DNA of 64,000 nt. Source: CAKMZU01 sp965248335 (lineage in GTDB: Bacteria; Pseudomonadota; Gammaproteobacteria; Pseudomonadales; DT-91). Of this stretch, positions 52,759-61,972 are shown one piece after another; position 1 is the stretch's first letter; each line of letters starts with the position of its first letter. The stretch spans positions 2,232,001 through 2,296,000 of the forward strand of contig CBDFIY010000003.1 in the NCBI GenBank assembly GCA_965248335.1, given 5' to 3'. The notes below the pieces were generated by a model that saw nothing but the letters and a program-made list of their open reading frames with translations, searched no databases and was not told the DNA's origin. The translations under genes and the position numbers were made by a program.

Positions 52759-52849
52759 AGCGGCAAGCGAGCGAATCCCCATGAGCTTACAGTCAGTAAG
52801 TGATCGGGGGGGGGCTAACGCCCTTGCATCTTCAAAGGTGATCGGTATA
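52730..52849. repeat. TA-flanked palindromic MITE, right of siderophore operon
   Basis: About 120 bp, ends TATACCCATCGGAATTGGAG and the inverse of TATACCGATCACCTTTGAAG; shares AGCGAGCGAATCCCCATGAG with the copy at 42104. It overlaps the 3' end of sbnH. Confidence 0.85.
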
Positions 52850-52864
52850 TAACGCCGTAGAAAA

Positions 52865-53704
52865 CTATTTAATGACAAAAGGTGCGTCATTATGGCCTGA
52901 GTAAGCATAATTTTCCGTAATATAAGTGACGTCTTGCTGAAATCCTAAGGCTTTAAGCCTTTCTGCAATATCCTTTAGCATATTAGGATTGCCGCAAACA
53001 TAAACACGATCATATTTCGGGTTAAGGTTTAAGCTTTCAAGGTGTGTTTGTATATGGCCCTTAAGGCTACCTTCTACCTCTTGCTGACTATAGCTCACTC
53101 TATAACGGATATGCGATTGACGATTTGCTTGCCTAAATTCAGTGGCATAAATCTCTTCTTGCTTGTTACGAAAACCACTCAGGATTTCTACAGGTACGGT
53201 TTTATCGTCGATTAATTCAGGTAGCATTGAGCGATACGGGGCAATTCCTGTTCCGGTTCCTAACAATACAATTCGTTTAGCCGGCTCATACTTTGATAAA
53301 AGCAATTTCCCGGTGGGTGCCCTAAAGTACATCTTTGTACCTGGGATAATCGTTTGAAACCACTCAGAGCCAACACCACCTTCAACGAGGCTAATTGCAA
53401 CGTTAATATTCCCTGACGCTTTTACTTCTTCAGGTGTTGATGCAATACTGTAACTACGCCGATAATAATTTTTTTGTCCTTCAGGCTGTATATAAGATTT
53501 AAAAAATTGACCGGAAACATATTGAAACCCTAAAGCATCATCTAATGAAAAAACCACTTCCAGCGTATTCTCGCTGATCATTTTACGTTCAACAAAAGTC
53601 GCAGAAATAAGCTTTTCTTCAGGCTCATAATTTTCAGAAAAAAATAATGGATCAGCAAACATGGGATTCAATAACAAAATAAAGCATAGAATAAAACACC
53701 TCAT
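52865..53704 (-). CDS. Exported FAD/NAD(P) reductase
   Basis: 279 residues from ATG 53704. A signal-peptide-like start (MRCFILCFILLLNPMFA) precedes a ferredoxin-NADP reductase fold: FAD-binding RRSYSIAST, FRAPTGKL, NAD(P)-binding LLGTGTGIAPYRSML and VYVCGNPNMLKDIAERL. Such enzymes are normally cytoplasmic; one with an export signal could be periplasmic. Its position next to the siderophore operon raises the possibility of ferric-siderophore reduction, but it is convergent and outside the repeat, so that link is speculative. Confidence 0.75.
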   Translation of the reverse strand: MRCFILCFILLLNPMFADPLFFSENYEPEEKLISATFVERKMISENTLEVVFSLDDALGFQYVSGQFFKSYIQPEGQKNYYRRSYSIASTPEEVKASGNINVAISLVEGGVGSEWFQTIIPGTKMYFRAPTGKLLLSKYEPAKRIVLLGTGTGIAPYRSMLPELIDDKTVPVEILSGFRNKQEEIYATEFRQANRQSHIRYRVSYSQQEVEGSLKGHIQTHLESLNLNPKYDRVYVCGNPNMLKDIAERLKALGFQQDVTYITENYAYSGHNDAPFVIK

Positions 53705-53756
53705 AGTAACCTCAACACTCAAACTATTACATCATTTAAAAAGGTTTGTCTGGTAA

Positions 53757-53842
53757 TGGATTCCCGCCTTTGCGGGAATGACAGTGACAATCAATAGGCT
53801 CTCCCTTCGTCACTTCGTCACTTCCGCGAAGGCTAGAATCCA
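53757..53842. repeat. Short inverted-repeat element
   Basis: 86 bp with imperfect 27-bp inverted ends: TGGATTCCCGCCTTTGCGGG at the left and the inverse of TGGATTCTAGCCTTCGCGGA at the right. Common type of dispersed intergenic palindrome in proteobacteria. Confidence 0.75.
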
Positions 53843-54280
53843 ATAATTAAATGACTAAAACGCATAAAACTAAACCCAGCAATCGGATTGAGATGATGTA
53901 CTCGGTAGATCACCAAAACGATTTTCGTCATATCACTCATCTAAGACATTATAGGTATAACAAAGTTTATTTTTTTAAATACTTTTTCGCTAGAAAAATA
54001 CTTTTACTCGATTCCACAGTTTTTAACTAGCAATACAGTTTGACTTTTCCATTTCATCTGATTTAGAAAGCTGCTTTGCATGGTAATCCAGTGATTTTCT
54101 CGGTTCTTGCCTCCCTAGATATCTTCCAGACATATGCTTTTTCGACTCTCTAACAACCAATACTTCGGACAGTTTTTTAAGTTGTTGATTTTAAAGGGTT
54201 TAATTTTTTACTTAAGTATCAACCAAAGCTAGATAAATCAATGGGTTACAATTTATGTAAATCCTTCAAATCGAAAACTG
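53843..54280. other. Intergenic gap, no gene recognised
   Basis: About 440 bases. On the minus strand a 36-codon run (SGRYLGRQEPRKSLDYHAKQ, around 54030-54135) ends in a stop and may be the tail of a lost gene. No known family. Confidence 0.4.
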
Positions 54281-55522
54281 CCCAGTACATGACAATTAAT
54301 TGCTCATATGCCACTCACCCTAAATAGAGGCGGTATCCAGTCTCTAGGCGTAAAAGCGTTAAGACATTTTCGTATTTTTTTAATATCAGTCACAACGCCA
54401 GAAATTATTTGCTGTAACAAATCGAGGCCGTGGCGAAAATAACTTTTCTCTAAACGGCCGTGTTTTTTTTACTGATGCCATCGCCTTGCTCACAGCGCCA
54501 AACACCCGTTTTATAAGACCAGCAATAAGCAATCGCGAGCACAGACATCATCCTGTCAATTTTATCGTGATCCGTTAGATGTGTTTCCTCGAAGTTAAAT
54601 CCACGCGTTTTGAGGCATTCAAATAATGTTTCTATTTCCCAGCGTCTTGCATAAATAATTAAACTGTCGGGTAGCGCCTGATTGGCCGCAACAATAAGAA
54701 ATTCACCATCAGAAAGGCGTTTTCCAGAAAGATAAACAGGCAGTCCCCATAGTAATCGAACACCCGCTAATGATGTTTCCTCACCGGGCTTTAAATGATA
54801 GAACAGCCCATCAATATTAACTTCAAGACCTCGGCTATTGGTTGTTATTTCAGACTTTTTAATACGGATAACAAAGGGAATGCCTTGCTGATCAAGGTAG
54901 TCAAAAAAGTCTTTGCCGATAAATTCTCTGTCAGCCGTTAATGCTTCTATACGATCTTTCCCAAACAGGCGGATAAAACGATTTAGTAGCTGAATGCGTT
55001 CGCAGGTATTAGAGTTACCTTTTTTGTTCAGCATCATCCAAAATACGGGGATTGCACGACCTTTATAGCAAATGCTCAACATTAATATATTGATATTCAC
55101 TCGGCCGTATTGCCAGTTGGTTCTATCGATAGCTAATGTCCATTTGATGCTGTCATTAAAAAATAACCGCGTAATAAACAGGGCTATACCGTTTGGTGAG
55201 AAATGGGACTTTGAGAAAAACCGCTGCAAGCGTCTGTAACTCGATTCTACTTTTACATCTTTGCCTACTTGTGTTGCCAGTTTTGTCAAATTAACTGACC
55301 TCACTGCTATCAAAGCAATTAATATTTCTGCAAACAGATTAAGGTTTTTTTCATGACATCTAAATGATTTCTTGAGTTGGCGAGAGAGAGATGCTTGTGG
55401 GGGGCAAATTATATCCATAAGTTCGTCAATTTTTGAACCTTATTAGATACATAATTATCAATTAATTCAGTCAATTATAGATTAACGGCTATTATTCAAC
55501 AAATTATGTGTCACGTACTGGG
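54281..55522 (-). mobile_element. IS4-family insertion sequence
   Basis: About 1242 bp with inverted ends CCCAGTACATGACA (left) and CCCAGTACGTGACA (right, inverted). No clear target duplication; the right end touches a 7-bp tandem repeat, the left has GAAAACTG. This suggests rearrangement after insertion. Confidence 0.8.
54304..55418 (-). CDS. IS4-family transposase with A8 frameshift
   Basis: DDE transposase: D in LAIDRTNWQYG, D in LTADREFIG and the YREK-type RRWEIETLFECLK. The first frame stops at 54450 after KKNTAV. At A8 (54463-54470, written T8 on the plus strand) a -1 shift continues KHGRLEKSYFRHGLDLLQQ and ends RDWIPPLFRVSGI at 54304, restoring a normal IS4 C-terminus. So either programmed or transcriptional slippage at the A8 tract, or a simple deletion. 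Confidence 0.85.
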
Positions 55523-55619
55523 ATCCTTTATCCTTTATCCTTTATCCTTTATCCTTTATCCTTTATCCTTTATCCTTTATCCTTTATCCTTTATCCTTTA
55601 TCCTTTATCCTTTATCCTT
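55523..55619. repeat. 7-bp tandem repeat (ATCCTTT), 13 perfect units plus a partial
   Basis: Starts exactly at the IS4 boundary and ends inside the last codons of the glutathione S-transferase-like gene. Seven bases is not a multiple of three, so unit changes alter frame. Confidence 0.95.
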
Positions 55620-56270
55620 AAAGCATGCGCCCAAATATGTTTTATCTGACAAATAAAACGCAATAAAAGCCGCCTCAAAATCGCTGGCTACGGATTTCGT
55701 TGCTAATCCTGTTGCTAGGATTGCTTGCTGCCATAACTTGACCTTGGGAAAATTAGCAAGAAAATCATAACCGCTATATTTCTCAATAACTGCGGCACGG
55801 TGCAATAAGGGTAACCATGCAATATCAACATTGCTTAACGGCTGACCTTTAAAATAAGGCCCTATGCCAAGATAAGCTTCAGCTATCAAAAAAACATGGC
55901 TTAACCTACCTTCTCTCTCTACAAATGTTTGCTTGTCACCACTTTGCATCGTACTACATTGCACCAAATAATTTTTGACAGCTTGATAACTCCATGCACG
56001 GTCTATGGCTCGCTGTTCAGGAGGAACGCCTTGCTCAATCGGCGCTACCACCTCATCAAGATATTCAACAATGGCATCTGATTCAAACAACACAACACCC
56101 GATTCGGTTACTAAAAGAGGGACTTGACCATTTGGGGAAATCTTTAAAAACCATTCAGGCTTATTATTCAAATTGATATAATCAACATCGTAAGGCACTT
56201 CTTTTACCGCCAGCAAAACAGTAACACGCTGAACAAACGGGCATATTTTAAAGCTAACTACCTTTATCAT
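55605..56270 (-). CDS. Glutathione S-transferase-like protein
   Basis: 221 residues from ATG 56270 with GAGGA upstream. Thioredoxin-like N-terminal domain (VVSFKICPFVQRVTVLL with CPF, NGQVPLLVTESGVVLFESDAIVEYLDE, containing the SNAIL-type glutathione loop as ESDAI) and a helical C-terminal domain. The cysteine after KI suggests an omega/lambda or SspA-like type. The last residues KDKG and the stop codon come from the 7-bp repeat, so the C-terminus is a repeat artefact. Confidence 0.85.
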   Translation of the reverse strand: MIKVVSFKICPFVQRVTVLLAVKEVPYDVDYINLNNKPEWFLKISPNGQVPLLVTESGVVLFESDAIVEYLDEVVAPIEQGVPPEQRAIDRAWSYQAVKNYLVQCSTMQSGDKQTFVEREGRLSHVFLIAEAYLGIGPYFKGQPLSNVDIAWLPLLHRAAVIEKYSGYDFLANFPKVKLWQQAILATGLATKSVASDFEAAFIAFYLSDKTYLGACFKDKG

Positions 56271-56384
56271 GTTAATCCTCATCACTTTGTTGTATGTCTC
56301 AACTTATTAGACGACATATACAGAAAAAGGTCAGGAAGAATAAGGCGATTCTATTGATAGCACTGTCAGTCGTTTACATGTTTA

Positions 56385-56438
56385 TACCCAACTGACTTCA
56401 AGATGCGCGATTTAGCTGTTGGAAATTATCATTAATTC
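56385..56438 (-). mobile_element. IS630 terminal stub
   Basis: 54 bases identical to the TACCCAACTGACTTCAAGAT end of the copy at 59806, cut at ATTAATTC where the IS200/IS605 element begins. Confidence 0.85.
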
Positions 56439-56474
56439 GTCCGAAAAATAAGGTTTAAACCCCCGCCTTCAGGC
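56439..56474 (+). mobile_element. IS200/IS605 left end, interrupted
   Basis: GTCCGAAAAATAAGG ... CCCCCGCCTTCAGGC; together with 59403 onward (CCTTCAGGCGGGTAGC) it restores a CCCGCCTTCAGGCGGG hairpin typical of IS200/IS605 ends. Split by the IS50-type element. Confidence 0.75.
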
Positions 56475-56509
56475 CTGTCTCTTTATCACAAATATCCAGC
56501 AATTCATAA

Positions 56510-57824
56510 GGGAGGCAGCATTTAAGAAGATACCTTTTTTGGGTGTATAGTCACATCCCACTTTTTCAGCTCGGCATGTCTTGTAATGTGGGGTTGAATC
56601 TCGTCAAGCACTTCCTTACTTGGCCTTACACCTTTCGTATAAACCTTATCAATTAAATCAACAATTGTTTTTTTACATTTATGCACAAGACTTTTTGTCC
56701 ACTCCACCACCACATGAACTGAATTTAGAAGTGTGCCATTCCAATGGCTTTCCAAAAAAGCCCACCGCCTTTCAATGGGATTATATTTGCTGTGATAAGG
56801 AGGGTAGTAAACCAGCCTGATTCTCAGCCCAGTTTGACTGGAAAATTGCACCATCCGCAAAAGAAACTGAGTTCGCAGGCTATTACTCTCCGGGCCATTG
56901 TCTGTATAAATAATCAGCTCATCTTTGTCCTTGTTAGCTTCTTTGACATTCTCCCACCACAATTGCAGTGCATCACAAATAAAGTCGCTCGTCTTGTAGG
57001 AGAGTCCATAAACAACATGGAGTTGATCGTTATCTAGGTTAAGAATCCCAAATGGCACCATTTTATCTTTATCTGCCATATCGTGATCTAGCGCCTGGAC
57101 CACTTCTGCTCCGCGAGATTTACCCGCTCTGGAAAAGTCGCCGAGATTAACAGTAGCCTTGCAGTCTATGCTGATCTGCAACGTGTTTTGTCGTTGACTG
57201 GCTTCTGCTCTAACTTTGTTGACGTTGTCGAAGATGGCGTTAGTTTCTGGTATTTTTTTTCAGGTTTGGATTTCTGCACCTTGCGGAGCTTATAACCCAT
57301 CCTATTCAGGATATTGCTAATGGTTCGCTCTTTAGGTAGAAGGTCTTCTTGCCAGTTCTTTTCCTCGACTAGCTTCTGCCGTACAACTTTGGCCGTTATG
57401 CGGGTATAGGCAAATGTATTTCTTAACCGTGAATCCGCTTGGCTTTCAGGCTCAACCAGGCTACGGATATCATCTTCAAGGCCTACCAGTGCAACCTCGG
57501 ATTTATTTTTTCCGCAGGGTTCATAATTTCCATAACAGATCATCCCAGTTTTTTTTTCGTTGATCCCTAATGCAACCGCCTTTCGTCCAAACCCAAAGGT
57601 TGATTCAGTCAACCGGGCACTTCCACTGCAAAGGGTTTCAGAAACTTCAGCCATAAAAAGTCTTTTTTCAGGGTTTTTTAATAGCCTGGCTGCTAATTTG
57701 AAGAGAGAAATATACTCAGGTTCTATATCAATTGAAGTGGGCATAAATAAAATAGAGAATAAACAACTTTAGACATGTAATGGTAGGGCATCATACGCTG
57801 GTAATGTTTAAAATGCTACTTCCC
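56510..57824 (-). mobile_element. ISAzo13-type insertion sequence nested in the IS50-type element
   Basis: About 1315 bp, ends GGGAGGCAGCATTT and the inverse of GGGAAGTAGCATTT, flanked by TAA on both sides (56507-56509, 57825-57827), a possible 3-bp duplication. Confidence 0.8.
56522..57744 (-). CDS. ISAzo13-type transposase with A8 frameshift
   Basis: Two overlapping frames make one transposase. The first (57166-57744) covers the N-terminal part (LAARLLKNPEKRLFMAEVSE) and stops after a frame change. A -1 shift at A8 (57253-57260) gives PEKKIPETNAIFDNVNKV and runs into ISIDCKATVNLGDFSRAG, IIYTDNGPESNS and YYPPYHSKYNPIERRW, the DDE core. The shift could be programmed slippage or decay. Confidence 0.82.
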
Positions 57825-57945
57825 TAAGTTATCTGGAGCTTATTGATTCTTAATCTGTAATAAATTCAATAATTTCGCCCTTAATTTAAACTTTCTCTGT
57901 ATATGAAGTGTCATACATGACCAAACATACAAAGGTCAGTAAATC

Positions 57946-59391
57946 ATTAACAGCATACTTGATTCAAAAAAATGGGCAGAAGTAACCTTTGGAGGTGCAG
58001 ATTTGGGTGATAAAAGACGAACAGATAGGCTGATTCATGTAGCCGCTGAGTTATCGGCAAATACAGGATCCTCTTTGGCTAGTTCATGTGCAGATGACTC
58101 AGCGGCGCTGCTTGGAGGGTATCGTTTTATTGAAAATAAAGCGGTTAAACCCGATGATATTGCTAAATCCGGATTTCAATCAACGGCAGTTTTATCACAA
58201 GAATCAAATTTACTGCTGGCTATTGAGGATTCAACAACGCTTAGCTATAAACATTCAATTGTTTCGGAATTAGGTGGATTGGGTGGCCCTAAAGATTCAA
58301 CAGCCAAAGGTTTCTGGGTTCATTCAGTTATGCTTATGGATGCTAATTTGGAGAGAACTGTTGGTCTGATTGATCAGCAGCGCTGGATAAGACTCGGCAA
58401 AAGTGAGTCAGAAAAAGTTTCCACTAGAAAAAGGCCTTATGAGGAGAAAGAAAGTTTTAAATGGCAAAAATCCTCAGAGAATATAAGCCAGAGACTAGGT
58501 GATCAGATAGCTATAACGATAAGTGTATGTGATCGTGAAGCAGATGTTTTTGAATACATCCAATACAAGATTGATAATGGCGAGCGATTTGTTGTCAGGG
58601 CATCGCAGAACCGGAGGTTGGTTGATGAAGATAAATGTTTGTTTGATGCGGTATTGGAAACGCCTGTAATTGGCGAGTATACGATAAAGATTCCACAGCG
58701 AGGGGGAAGGAAAGCGAGAGAAGCCAAGCTCGAAGTAAGAAGTAAACGAGTGACAATTCTGCCTCCTCAAAGGCCTGATAGTCAGTTATCCCCCTTGAGT
58801 GTTAATGTTGTCATAGCACAGGAAGTGGGTGCTGACTCGGATGAGAAATTATGCTGGATTCTTTTAACTTCCGAGAATATAGAGACCTTTGAATGCTGCC
58901 GTAAAATATTAAGATTTTATGAACTTCGCTGGGGTATAGAAGAATTTCATAAAGCGTGGAAATCAGGCGCAAAGGTCGAAGAGCAGCGTATGCAAAGTGC
59001 CGGCAATATGGAGCGAATAGCTGTTATTTTGATGTTTATAGCAGTAAGGCTAATACAGTTACGCGAAGCACTAATGAAGCCTTTCAGTGCAAATTTAGAG
59101 AGCGGGCAGAAGGGAAATGAAAACGCAGGAAATGAAAATACACCTGCGAATAAAGTTGTTTCTGCTGAAGAATGGCAAGTGCTTTGGTTTCTGAAAGAGA
59201 AAAAAACATTGCCTGATAAGCCACCAAGCTTACTTTGGTTTTTTCAAACGCTGGCAAAGCTTGGCGGTTGGTATGATTCTAAGCGAACTGGACGACCTGG
59301 ATGGTTAGCCATCTGGAAAGGCTGTATGAAATTACAACTAGTCATCGAAGGGTACCGCGTAGGCCACCAATTCTATAGCAGGGAGATGTGA
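57946..59391 (+). CDS. IS50-group (Tn5-like) transposase
   Basis: DDE residues: D in LLAIEDSTTLSY, D in VCDREADVFEY, E in LRWGIEEFHKAWK. A TTG at 58003 gives 462 residues, but Tn5 transposase has about 15 more conserved residues before LGDKRR; the same frame here continues upstream (SILDSKKWAEVTFGGAD) to an ATT at 57946, without ATG or GTG. Either a rare start or a damaged one. The ISAzo13-type insertion lies just upstream and removes the native promoter region. Confidence 0.85.
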   Translation: MNSILDSKKWAEVTFGGADLGDKRRTDRLIHVAAELSANTGSSLASSCADDSAALLGGYRFIENKAVKPDDIAKSGFQSTAVLSQESNLLLAIEDSTTLSYKHSIVSELGGLGGPKDSTAKGFWVHSVMLMDANLERTVGLIDQQRWIRLGKSESEKVSTRKRPYEEKESFKWQKSSENISQRLGDQIAITISVCDREADVFEYIQYKIDNGERFVVRASQNRRLVDEDKCLFDAVLETPVIGEYTIKIPQRGGRKAREAKLEVRSKRVTILPPQRPDSQLSPLSVNVVIAQEVGADSDEKLCWILLTSENIETFECCRKILRFYELRWGIEEFHKAWKSGAKVEEQRMQSAGNMERIAVILMFIAVRLIQLREALMKPFSANLESGQKGNENAGNENTPANKVVSAEEWQVLWFLKEKKTLPDKPPSLLWFFQTLAKLGGWYDSKRTGRPGWLAIWKGCMKLQLVIEGYRVGHQFYSREM

Positions 59392-59402
59392 TAAAGAGAC
59401 AG

Positions 59403-59805
59403 CCTTCAGGCGGGTAGCTTTAAGCTAGCAGTTGCCTTTATGATACGGGCATGAAATACCGTTATGGTTCGCACACGAAATATAAGATTGAATATCATTT
59501 TGTTTGGGTGACTAAGTATCGCTATCAGGTATTAAAAGGCGATGTTGGACTGAGAGTTCGTGAGTTAATCAGGCAAACGTGTGAGTATTTAGAAATAGAA
59601 ATATTGCGCGGCGTGATCAGCAAAGATCATGTACATTTGCTGATATCTGTGCCACCGACTTTATCACCAGCAGAGGTAATGAGGAGAATAAAAGGTCGAT
59701 CATCGACTAAATTGTTTCAGGAGTTTCCACATTTAAAGAAAAGGTATTGGGGACAGCATTTTTGGGCGAGAGGTTATTTTTGTGTGACGGCTGGAGAGCT
59801 AACTA
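59403..59805 (+). mobile_element. IS200/IS605 element, right half missing
   Basis: Contains the remaining left-end hairpin and tnpA up to the point where the IS630 copy starts at 59806; the sequence after that copy is not IS200. Confidence 0.8.
59451..59805 (+). pseudogene. tnpA: IS200/IS605 transposase TnpA, truncated
   Basis: HUH single-strand transposase: KYKIEYHFVWVTKYRYQVL, catalytic HVH in SKDHVHLLISVPP, RIKGRSSTKLFQEFP, WGQHFWARGYFCVTAGELT. It ends at the IS630 insertion, before the catalytic tyrosine helix normally found about ten residues later, so it cannot be active. Confidence 0.9.
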
Positions 59806-60900
59806 TACCCAACTGACTTCAAGATGCGCGATTTAGCTGTTGGAAATTATCATTAATTCTACTGCCTAAATCAGCGCCAATTTTAGGTAATGTTTTTTCA
59901 AAAAAATCGCTAATTTTGTTTTTAAAATCCTTTGCCGTGGAAAAATACTGGTTGTTCCTGACCTCCTCATTCATCACCTTCCATAATCTTTCAATAGGGT
60001 TAAGATTTGGGCTGTATGGTGGCAAGGTGTGAAGCGTAATGTCTAACATGTTTGCAGCATCAAGGACGGCCTTAGATTTATGATACCCAGCTCCATCCAA
60101 AACTAAGTGCACAGCCTTATCGCCATAATGTGCTCGTATTTTATGGAAAAATTCAATAATCGAATCGCCATTAACGGTGTCATATTGGCCAATAATAGCT
60201 TCTTCTATATGGGCGAGTTCGATAGCACCTATTATATTGAGTCGTGTCCGGCTTCCCGTGGTCTCTATGGGTTTATCGACACCCGTTTTGATCCATCCCG
60301 ATGTGATTTTTGTTGCTTGAGTCGGATGGACTGCATCCATGAACAGTAAGGCCTCGCTCTGAGATAGCTCAGCTTTCAGCGTTTCGTATCTTTCAATAAA
60401 TTGCGCTTGTTTTTCAGCATCAAACTTATGCGGAACACCTTTAGGTTTTTTATAGCTAAAGCCATTTTGGTGTAGCCATTTGGTGAGCCCTGAAACACTA
60501 AACTGCACACCCCACGTTGTTTTAATATAGTGAATAATTTGGCTCACCTGAGCATACATATTCTCTGATACATGATTGATCAGCAACTGGGTTCGCTCAT
60601 CATTCAGGTAACCCTGAGAACCACCATTGCCGGATAATAGCTTTTCATCATTTAAATAATCATTGAGGTGCCGAACTATCGTTGACTCATCTTTTCTTAA
60701 TGCCTGAGCGATCATTCTTGTCGACCAGCCTTCCGACCGCAACAAAACGACCTTCAAACGATCACTTTCTCTACTGTCTCTTGCTTGCTTATGACGCAAT
60801 TCCAGTGCAAGTTTTTCGTTTTTTGTCAGGTCGATTTTCAGCATCTGCGAACTATATAATTTACTGTTTATAAATCAAGCATTTTCAATGGCGATGGGTA
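59806..60900 (-). mobile_element. IS630-family insertion sequence (copy 2, intact)
   Basis: 1095 bp, reversed relative to copy 1, flanked by TA (59804-59805, 60901-60902). Confidence 0.9.
59819..60844 (-). CDS. IS630-family transposase (copy 2)
   Basis: 341 residues, same architecture and DDE residues as 30511-31536, with scattered replacements (SGNGGSQGYLNDERTQLLIN in place of STNGGSKGYLDNEQSQLLVT), so an older divergence than between copies 1 and 3. Confidence 0.95.
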   Translation of the reverse strand: MLKIDLTKNEKLALELRHKQARDSRESDRLKVVLLRSEGWSTRMIAQALRKDESTIVRHLNDYLNDEKLLSGNGGSQGYLNDERTQLLINHVSENMYAQVSQIIHYIKTTWGVQFSVSGLTKWLHQNGFSYKKPKGVPHKFDAEKQAQFIERYETLKAELSQSEALLFMDAVHPTQATKITSGWIKTGVDKPIETTGSRTRLNIIGAIELAHIEEAIIGQYDTVNGDSIIEFFHKIRAHYGDKAVHLVLDGAGYHKSKAVLDAANMLDITLHTLPPYSPNLNPIERLWKVMNEEVRNNQYFSTAKDFKNKISDFFEKTLPKIGADLGSRINDNFQQLNRAS

Positions 60901-60907
60901 TATACAA

Positions 60908-61915
60908 GGGCTATCCACTTAGCCCGACCTATGTCAATATCTAGTAATGACGCAGAATTCAAATCTACTTAAATCTGGTATCGACTACCCTAAAAATTGG
61001 GATCAGTTTATAGATTGGTTTCATGATGACCAAGCCTGCCTGGATTATATTTCTAAAATTCGTTGGCCTAATGGCTTCATCTGCCCTCGATGTCATGTAA
61101 ATAAAACGCCGTATAAGTTGAAAAACGCTACGTTAAAGTGTGCAGATTGCCGTAAAGAAACGTCCGTTACTTCAGGTACTATTTTTAATAAAACCAGAAC
61201 ACCACTCAAAGATTGGTTTGGTGCTGTTTGGTATATAACAAATCAAAAAAATGGTGTTAGTGCATTAGGGATATATCGTCTACTTGGACTTGGAAGTTAT
61301 CAAACATCTTGGGCGCTATTGCATAGGCTGCGCTCAGCAATGATCAACCCAGAAAGAGAAAAGTTATCAGGCCTCGTTGAAGTTGACGAAATTTTCATTG
61401 GCGGTGTTGTGCCGAGAAAAAGCAAAGGAAATCATAACAGTAAAAGTAAAACAGTCATTCTCGTAGCGGTAGAGCTACTTGAACCTAAAGGCTTTGGACG
61501 GGTTCGTTTAAGGCATGTTTCTGCGGCAACAAAAGATAATATTAAACAGTTCATTCTGGATGTAGTGAGTCCCGGAAGTGTTATTTATAGTGATGGCTCT
61601 CCAGTATATAACTGCGCTAAAGAAAATGGATTTGCTCATCATAGAACCGTTCATTTGGGCTCTGATATTGCTGCGCATATAACAATGCCTGGTGTCCATA
61701 GAGTGGCTTCATTATTAAAAAGATGGCTTCTAGGCGCGTATCAGGGAGCAATACAAGAAAAACATCTAGAGTATTATCTTGATGAATATACCTTTAGGTT
61801 TAATCGCAGAAAATCAAAATCAAGGGGGCTACTATTTTATCGACTGATTGAACAGGCTGTCGTAACGAACCCGCTAACTTATGATGATATAAAAACACGG
61901 TAATAACTACATCTA
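60908..61915 (+). mobile_element. IS1595-family element, right end interrupted
   Basis: A GGGCTATCCACTTAGCCC left end is followed by the transposase gene. The right terminus is not seen because IS630 copy 3 begins 12 bases after the gene; it may resume beyond the window. Confidence 0.7.
60947..61903 (+). CDS. IS1595-family (ISXO2-like) transposase
   Basis: 318 residues. N-terminal zinc ribbon (CPRCH ... CADC), then the ISXO2-like DDE domain: VEVDEIFIGG, IYSDGSPVYN, and HRVASLLKRWLLGAYQGAIQEKHLEYYLDEYTFRFNRR. Full length. Confidence 0.93.
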   Translation: MTQNSNLLKSGIDYPKNWDQFIDWFHDDQACLDYISKIRWPNGFICPRCHVNKTPYKLKNATLKCADCRKETSVTSGTIFNKTRTPLKDWFGAVWYITNQKNGVSALGIYRLLGLGSYQTSWALLHRLRSAMINPEREKLSGLVEVDEIFIGGVVPRKSKGNHNSKSKTVILVAVELLEPKGFGRVRLRHVSAATKDNIKQFILDVVSPGSVIYSDGSPVYNCAKENGFAHHRTVHLGSDIAAHITMPGVHRVASLLKRWLLGAYQGAIQEKHLEYYLDEYTFRFNRRKSKSRGLLFYRLIEQAVVTNPLTYDDIKTR

Positions 61916-61972
61916 TACCCATCGCTATTGAAAGTACTTGATTTATAAAGAGTAAATAATCATAGTGCGCAG

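Larger units (their letters stand above)
56475..59402 (+). mobile_element. IS4-family, IS50-group insertion sequence (interrupted by ISAzo13 type)
   Basis: Ends CTGTCTCTTTATCACA and TGTGATAAAGAGACAG, perfect inverted repeats of Tn5/IS50 style. A perfect 9-bp duplication CCTTCAGGC lies at 56466-56474 and 59403-59411, the size expected for IS50. Confidence 0.92.

Noticed and set aside
54281..55522. Target duplication of the IS4-type element
   Set aside because: Flanks GAAAACTG and ATCCTTTA do not match; no duplication could be identified.
55523..55619. CRISPR-like repeat array (also 32651-32734)
   Set aside because: Units are contiguous without spacers and there are no cas genes; they are simple tandem repeats.
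59403..61000. IS200/IS605 simply split in two by IS630 copy 2
   Set aside because: Sequence after 60902 is an IS1595 left end, not the rest of IS200, so a deletion or adjacent insertion also occurred.
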